Shown: positions 59,925-64,000 of the stretch, in pieces
How the letters are laid out: the number at the start of each line of letters is the position of its first letter
How positions within the stretch are numbered: the stretch's first letter is position 1
From: Phaeacidiphilus oryzae TH49
Lineage (GTDB): Bacteria > Actinomycetota > Actinomycetes > Streptomycetales > Streptomycetaceae
DNA length: 64,000 bases
Reading direction: 5' to 3'
Assembly: GCF_000744815.1 (NCBI RefSeq)
Contig: NZ_JQMQ01000005.1
Span: forward strand, 628,055 to 692,054
Position numbers and translations under genes: made by a program
Notes under the pieces: generated by a model
The model's database searches: none
The model's input: the letters and a program-made list of their open reading frames with translations, nothing else
What the model was told of the DNA's origin: nothing

Positions 59925-61739
59925 TCAGTCGCCGATCGGCTGGGCCAGCAGCAGCGCGAACCGTTCGCCCGGGTCGGTCCACCATTCGGTGAGGGCGAGA
60001 CCGGACTCGGCGAGCTCAGCCGCCAGGCCCTGCCGGCGGAACTTTGCCGAGGTCTCGGTGCGCAGGGTCTCGCCCGGCGCGAACTCGGCGCTCAGATCGA
60101 GCGCCGGTATCTTCACCGAGAGCGCGCGCCGGGCGCGGAGATGCATCTCGATCCGCTCCTCCCCGGCGTTCCAGAGCGCGAGGTGGTCGAAGTCCTCGGG
60201 GTCGAGGTCGGCGCCCAGCTCGCGGTTGAGGACGTGCAGCACGTTCTTGTTGAACTCGGCGGTCACCCCGGCCGCGTCGTCGTAGGCCCGGACCAGCACC
60301 TCCGGGTCCTTGACCAGGTCGGCGCCGAGCAGCAGGAAGTCCCCCGGGCCGAGGACGGTGCCCCGCAGCGCCGCGAAGAGCCTGGCCCGCTGGCCCCGGT
60401 CGAGGTTGCCGATGGTGCTGCCGAGGAACGCGACCAGCCGAGGGCCGGGGCCCGCACCCGCCTCCGGCGGCAGCGCGTCCTCGGTGAAGTCGGCCAGCAC
60501 CGCGGCCACTTCGAGCCCGGGGTAGTCGGCGGCCACCGACTCCCCGGCGGCCCGCAGCGCCTCCTCGCTGACGTCCAGCGGGGTGTAGCGGCGCAGGGTG
60601 CCGTTCGAGCGCAGGGCGTCCAGCAGCGTACGGGTCTTGCGGGAGGAGCCGGAGCCCAGCTCGACCAGCGTCCTGGCACCGGTCCTGACCGCGGTCTCCG
60701 GGGCGTGCCGAAGCAGGATCTCCAGCTCGGCCCGGGTCGGGTAGTACTCGGGCAGCCGGGTGATCTCCTCGAAGAGCTCGCTGCCGCGGGCGTCGTAGAA
60801 CCACTTGGGCGGGAGGATCCGCGGCTCCCCCGGCGCACCGCCGAAGGCCGCGCGGGCGTCGGCGCGCAACCCGCGCGCCGCGTGGTCGGCGGGGAGCCGG
60901 CCGTGGAGGCTGAAGGACGGGGCCATCACCTGGCGGGTCTCCCCCCGGGCCGGCTCGGGTTGCCGGCCGGCCTGCGGGGCCGGCTCCCCGAGCGGGGTGA
61001 CCTGGATCCGCCCCGGCTCGGCGACCAGCAGGCTGTCGGCCGGTACCTCCCGCCACTCCGCGCCCTCGGTGGCCGGATCGCCGTCCGGCTCCGAGGCGAC
61101 CAGCACCGAGGTGCCGTCCTCCCGGTACCAGAGGGTGTCCCGCCAACGGGTGGCGACGATCGAACGCCCGTCGGTGAGCAGCAGGTTCAGCCGCGCCTCC
61201 GGCCGGGCCGCGGCGGTCTCCCGGACCACCGCGGCGGCCGCCTCCGGGGCCGGCTCGCCTGCCCGCAGCCGGCGCGAGAGCAGCGCCCAGAGCAGCGCGG
61301 AGTCACTGCGGGCGGCCAGACCGAGCAGCTCGGCGGAGGTCAGCCCGGAGACCGGCAGACCGGTCCAGTCCGGCACCGCGCCGTTGTGGCTGAAGAGCCA
61401 CCGCCCGTCGGCGAACGGCGCCGCCGCGGACTCCTCCGGCGAGGTCCCGGCGGTGGCGTCCCGGACGGCCGCGATGACGGCGCCCGAGCGCACGGTGCGG
61501 GCCAGGTCGGGGAGGTTGCCGTCGTTCCAGATGGGGACCGCGCGGCGGTAGCGGGCCGGCAGGGAGGGGGTGCGGCGGGCGTCCGCCGGGTACCAGCCGA
61601 TGCCGAAGCCGTCGGCGTTGACCGTTCCGTGCTGCTGCCGCCGGGGCGCCCAGGCCTGCTCGAAGAGGCCCCCGGAGGGCCGCAGCAGCAGCTGGTCGAG
61701 CGACAGCTCGGGGCCCACGTAGGCGAGGTGACGGCACAT
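59925..61739 (-). CDS. egtC/egtD: EgtC-EgtD fused ORF: hercynylcysteine sulfoxide amidohydrolase and histidine trimethyltransferase
   Basis: One uninterrupted 604-residue frame contains both ergothioneine enzymes. Residues 1-about 250 are EgtC, a class II glutamine amidotransferase-like hydrolase with Cys2 as N-terminal nucleophile (MCRHLAYVGPELSLDQLLL, NADGFGIGWY, FSHNGAVPDW). Residues about 272-604 are EgtD, which trimethylates histidine to hercynine (LPPKWFYDARGSELFEEITRLPEYYPTR, SAM motif LVELGSGSSRKT, LGSTIGNLD). The normal EgtD start would be ATG 60926 (MAPSFSLHGRL), with GGAG and GTGATG upstream. A six-G run (60941-60946) just before it decides the frame: with one G fewer, EgtC would stop at the TGA in TGATG. 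ATG 61739 overlaps the egtB stop in the same TGATG way. Confidence 0.9.
   Translation of the reverse strand: MCRHLAYVGPELSLDQLLLRPSGGLFEQAWAPRRQQHGTVNADGFGIGWYPADARRTPSLPARYRRAVPIWNDGNLPDLARTVRSGAVIAAVRDATAGTSPEESAAAPFADGRWLFSHNGAVPDWTGLPVSGLTSAELLGLAARSDSALLWALLSRRLRAGEPAPEAAAAVVRETAAARPEARLNLLLTDGRSIVATRWRDTLWYREDGTSVLVASEPDGDPATEGAEWREVPADSLLVAEPGRIQVTPLGEPAPQAGRQPEPARGETRQVMAPSFSLHGRLPADHAARGLRADARAAFGGAPGEPRILPPKWFYDARGSELFEEITRLPEYYPTRAELEILLRHAPETAVRTGARTLVELGSGSSRKTRTLLDALRSNGTLRRYTPLDVSEEALRAAGESVAADYPGLEVAAVLADFTEDALPPEAGAGPGPRLVAFLGSTIGNLDRGQRARLFAALRGTVLGPGDFLLLGADLVKDPEVLVRAYDDAAGVTAEFNKNVLHVLNRELGADLDPEDFDHLALWNAGEERIEMHLRARRALSVKIPALDLSAEFAPGETLRTETSAKFRRQGLAAELAESGLALTEWWTDPGERFALLLAQPIGD
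60924..60946 (-). other. EgtC/EgtD junction with six-G run and latent TGATG overlap
   Basis: On the minus strand the run GGGGGG is followed by AGACCCGCCAGGTGATGG. In the observed frame this reads through into EgtD. If the run had five Gs, the frame would be AGA-CCC-GCC-AGG-TGA, ending EgtC with a stop that overlaps the EgtD ATG, as at the egtB/egtC junction. Confidence 0.75.
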
Positions 61740-63181
61740 CAGTCGGTGGTCCCTTCGGCGTCGCGGGCGGTGCGGAAGCCGCTGAAGATCTGGCGGCGGA
61801 TCGGGTAGTCCCAGTTGCGGAAGGTGCCCCGGCAGGCCACCGGGTCGACGGCGAACGAGCCGCCGCGCAGCACCTTGTACTCCGGTCCGAAGAAGACCTC
61901 GGAGTACTCCTGGTAGGGGAAGGACTCGTAGCCGGGGTGGCCGCGGAAGTCGCTGGAGGTCCACTCCCACACGTCGCCGATCAGCTGGCGCGCACCGCTC
62001 GGCGCCGCGCCCGCGGGGTAGCCGCCGACGGGGGCCGGGCCCAGGTGGCGCTGGCCGAGGTTGGCGTGCTCGGGGCCGGGGTCGGCGTCGCCCCAGGGGT
62101 AGCGCCGGGAGCGGCCGGCGGCCGGGTCCCAGCGGGCGGCCTTCTCCCACTCGGCCTCGGTCGGCAGCCGCCGGCCGGCCCAGCGGGCGTAGGCGTCCGC
62201 CTCGTACCAGCAGACGTGGAGCACGGGTTCGTCCGGCGGCACCGGCTCGGTGTGGCCGAAGCGGCGGCGCAGCCACCGGTAGCCGTCCCTGGTCCAGAAG
62301 AGCGGCGCGGTAAGGCCCTCGCTCCGGACGTGCTCCCATCCGGCGGGCGTCCACCAGCGGGGGTCCTCATAGCCGCCGTCCTCGATGAACTCCTGGTACC
62401 GGCCGTTGCTGACCGGGACGGTGTCCAGGTGGAAGGCGGGGACGTGCACCGCGCGGGCCGGGCGCTCGTTGTCCAGCGCCCACGGGTCGGTGTCGGTGCC
62501 CATGGTGAACTCGCCGCCCGGGACCAGCACTTCGGCGGGCAGCCGGTCCGCGCCCGGTGGCGCGGGCCGTGGCGCGGGGGCGTCCAGCACGGCCGGGCCC
62601 CGGCGCAGCTGGTGGGTGGCGAGCATGGTCTCGTCGTGCTGCTGCTCGTGCTGGGCGAGCATGCCGAAGACGAAGGCGTGGGCGGTCAGCCGCTCGGCGT
62701 CCGGCCCCAGCTGGGCGGTGTCGAGCACGTCCAGCGCCGCTTCGCGGACCTGGACGCCGTAGCGCCGGGCGTCCGCCGCGCCGAGCAGCGGCAGTGCGGG
62801 GCGGTCGGCGCGCGGATGCCGGAAGGCGTCGTACAGCGGGTCGAGCTCCGGCCGCAGTGCGGGGCGCCGGCCGGCCGCGCGGACCAGCCAGATCTCCTCC
62901 TGGTTGGCGATGTGGGCCAGGTCCCAGACCAGTGGGGACATCAACGGCGAGTGCTGGGCGTTGAGTTCGGCCTCGTCCACGCAGTCGGTCAGCAGCGCGG
63001 TACGGCGGCGGGCGCGCTCCAGCACCTCGCGGACGACGGCGCGGAGGACCTCGGGGCCGTCCTCGGTCCGGGCGCCGGCGGCGGGCGCGGGGGCCTGGGC
63101 CTCGGCGGCGGGCGCGCCGGCGCCGGAAGCGGACACGGTGGATGCGGTGGAGGCGGCGGTGGATGCGGTGCTTCTGCTCAT
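61739..63181 (-). CDS. egtB: Ergothioneine sulfoxide synthase EgtB
   Basis: A 480-residue mononuclear iron enzyme that joins hercynine and gamma-glutamylcysteine with O2 to form the C-S bond. The DinB domain has the iron ligands His90 (LAHIANQEEIWL) and HEQQHDE (His178, His182). The C-terminal FGE-sulfatase domain has VPGGEFTMGTD, ALDNERPARAVHVPAF, RLPTEAEWEKAARWD and IGDVWEWTSSDFRG. The first 40 residues form a Ser/Thr/Ala-rich extension. It starts 15 bases after egtA and its TGA overlaps the egtC ATG (TGATG), so the genes are translationally coupled. Confidence 0.95.
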   Translation of the reverse strand: MSRSTASTAASTASTVSASGAGAPAAEAQAPAPAAGARTEDGPEVLRAVVREVLERARRRTALLTDCVDEAELNAQHSPLMSPLVWDLAHIANQEEIWLVRAAGRRPALRPELDPLYDAFRHPRADRPALPLLGAADARRYGVQVREAALDVLDTAQLGPDAERLTAHAFVFGMLAQHEQQHDETMLATHQLRRGPAVLDAPAPRPAPPGADRLPAEVLVPGGEFTMGTDTDPWALDNERPARAVHVPAFHLDTVPVSNGRYQEFIEDGGYEDPRWWTPAGWEHVRSEGLTAPLFWTRDGYRWLRRRFGHTEPVPPDEPVLHVCWYEADAYARWAGRRLPTEAEWEKAARWDPAAGRSRRYPWGDADPGPEHANLGQRHLGPAPVGGYPAGAAPSGARQLIGDVWEWTSSDFRGHPGYESFPYQEYSEVFFGPEYKVLRGGSFAVDPVACRGTFRNWDYPIRRQIFSGFRTARDAEGTTD

Positions 63182-63196
63182 CTGGTTCGTCTCTCC

Positions 63197-64000
63197 TCAG
63201 GTGGTGAGGGCGTCGAGCCGGTCGTCGGCGGGACATCGGCCGCGCTCGGCGTAGCGCTCGGTGAACTCGCCGACCGCCTTCCGCAGCCCGCCCTCGTCCA
63301 GGGCGGACTCGGCCGCGGCCAGGCAGGCGCGGACCGCGCGGCCGATCTCCGGGTCCGCCGGGCCGAGCCGGGCCGCGCGCAGCCACACCTCGCGGTCCGG
63401 CGTCCGCGCGCCGGGCGGGCAGAGCGGTTCGGTGGCCTCGCGGGCGGCGTCGGCGGCCGTCGGATCGTCCAGCAGCGTGGCGGCGACAGCGGTGGCGGCC
63501 AGCCAGTCGTCGCCCTGCTGGGCGTCGACCATCCGCAGTTCCAGCCAGCCGCGCGGGCGGACCGGCGGGAAGAGGGTGCTGCAGTGGTAGTCCAGATCCT
63601 CGAGGGTGGCCGGCCGGCCGACCCGTCCGCTCCCGTTGCCGGCCGACACGCCGCCGCGCAGCCAGTCGCGGAAGGACAGCCCCGGCGGGGCCGTCCATTC
63701 GAGGTCCGGCGCCCGTTCCTGCCCGCGCAGGCAGAGCAGATGGGCGTCGAGGACGTAGCGGGCCCATTCGGCTCCCGGGTCCGGGTCGGTGTCGTGGGGA
63801 TCGCCGCCGTCCGCGAATCGTCCGTGGCGGGCGGCGGGCAGCGTGCGCCCGGGGTCAAGCCTGGCCCAGACCGCCTGGCGGGTGGACCGCCAGCCGGTCG
63901 GCCGGCCCTGCCAGAGGGGCGAGTTGGCGAACGCCGCGACCAGCACCGGGCCTATCCGGTGGGCCAGCAGCCAGCGGTCGCGGTAGCCGGTGGTGCCGGG
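63197..64000 (-). CDS. egtA: EgtA, glutamate-cysteine ligase, 5' end outside window
   Basis: An open frame runs from the window edge to TGA 63197 (267 residues, N-terminal part missing). It contains PVLVAAFANSPLWQGRPTGWRSTRQAVWARLDP (a GCS2-type stretch), LSFRDWLRGG, DYHCSTLFPPVRPRGWLELRMVDAQQGDDW and a C-terminal helical region ending DDRLDALTT. EgtA makes gamma-glutamylcysteine, the sulfur donor for EgtB. It is first of the egtA-egtB-egtC/D operon in this window; egtE, the C-S lyase, is not seen and may be encoded upstream or elsewhere. Confidence 0.93.
   Translation of the reverse strand, partial: PGTTGYRDRWLLAHRIGPVLVAAFANSPLWQGRPTGWRSTRQAVWARLDPGRTLPAARHGRFADGGDPHDTDPDPGAEWARYVLDAHLLCLRGQERAPDLEWTAPPGLSFRDWLRGGVSAGNGSGRVGRPATLEDLDYHCSTLFPPVRPRGWLELRMVDAQQGDDWLAATAVAATLLDDPTAADAAREATEPLCPPGARTPDREVWLRAARLGPADPEIGRAVRACLAAAESALDEGGLRKAVGEFTERYAERGRCPADDRLDALTT

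Noticed and set aside
61740-62354. EgtC starting upstream at 62354
   Set aside because: The extra sequence is a shadow of egtB. ATG 61739 gives the N-terminal Cys2 nucleophile required by the family and overlaps the egtB stop as TGATG.

Overview
The window is high-GC (roughly 74%) actinobacterial DNA with short gaps, GTG and TTG starts, frequent leaderless promoters and strong GC3 bias. Mycothiol-type proteins (an MDMPI-fold protein and a TIGR03084-type protein), the Methyltransf_19 family, Ku with a basic tail, an EgtABCD ergothioneine cluster and a PccB/AccA2-type acyl-CoA carboxylase point to the Streptomycetaceae (Streptomyces, Kitasatospora or Streptacidiphilus). A secreted glutamic (G1, eqolisin) peptidase would suit an acid-tolerant member, but that is inference. 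No phage, plasmid, IS element, CRISPR array, tRNA or rRNA is seen.

Layout. 1-5.8 kb: a truncated hypothetical gene, an oxidoreductase/TetR divergent pair with an operator between them, a methyltransferase, an IlvD/Edd dehydratase, and a TauD-type dioxygenase preceded by a well-formed promoter and a 26-residue leaderless ORF with three Cys codons. 5.8-15 kb: Ku, a hypothetical protein, a MarR regulator facing an MFS efflux pump, an O6-alkylguanine repair protein, a P1B-4 metal ATPase with an inverted repeat upstream, a HAD phosphatase and a PrmC-like methyltransferase. 15-29 kb: mixed metabolic and membrane genes (DsbA/FrnE-like, MDMPI-like, pentapeptide repeat, AhpD-like, SDR, secreted GH3, EntS-like MFS, YbaK, Rv1733c-like, GNAT, DUF5107, Methyltransf_19). 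28.5-31.9 kb: a TetR gene divergent from an operon of a Cys-less thiolase-fold protein, a DUF35 protein and a TIGR03084 protein. 31.9-36.2 kb: LysR, a small membrane protein, a ThDP enzyme and an alpha/beta hydrolase. 36.4-40.1 kb: secreted GH16 and GH65 enzymes. 40.2-46.2 kb: TetR divergent from an acyl-CoA mutase large subunit, carboxylase beta subunit and biotin-carboxylase alpha subunit; the alpha subunit gene carries a frameshift. 46.2-50.8 kb: two paralogous lipoproteins, an APC permease and an OFA-type MFS. 50.8-52.2 kb: a fluoride-export operon (crcB, DUF190, crcB) with a fluoride riboswitch recognisable by eye. 52.2-59.7 kb: an MFS pump, the G1 peptidase with a divergent two-domain regulator, and a heterodimeric ABC exporter with one consensus and one degenerate ATP site. 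59.9-64 kb: egtA (5' cut by the window end), egtB, and egtC and egtD joined in one frame, reading leftward.

Themes. Thiol and redox chemistry recurs (ergothioneine, mycothiol-type proteins, AhpD-like, DsbA-like), as does export of toxic ions and compounds. Propionyl-CoA/methylmalonyl-CoA metabolism is represented by the mutase-carboxylase operon. Two reading-frame anomalies (egtC/egtD and the carboxylase alpha subunit) both sit at G runs, where a one-base change would restore the usual gene structure; sequencing error has to be excluded before either is taken as biology. Short tandem repeats directly after stop codons recur at several unrelated genes.
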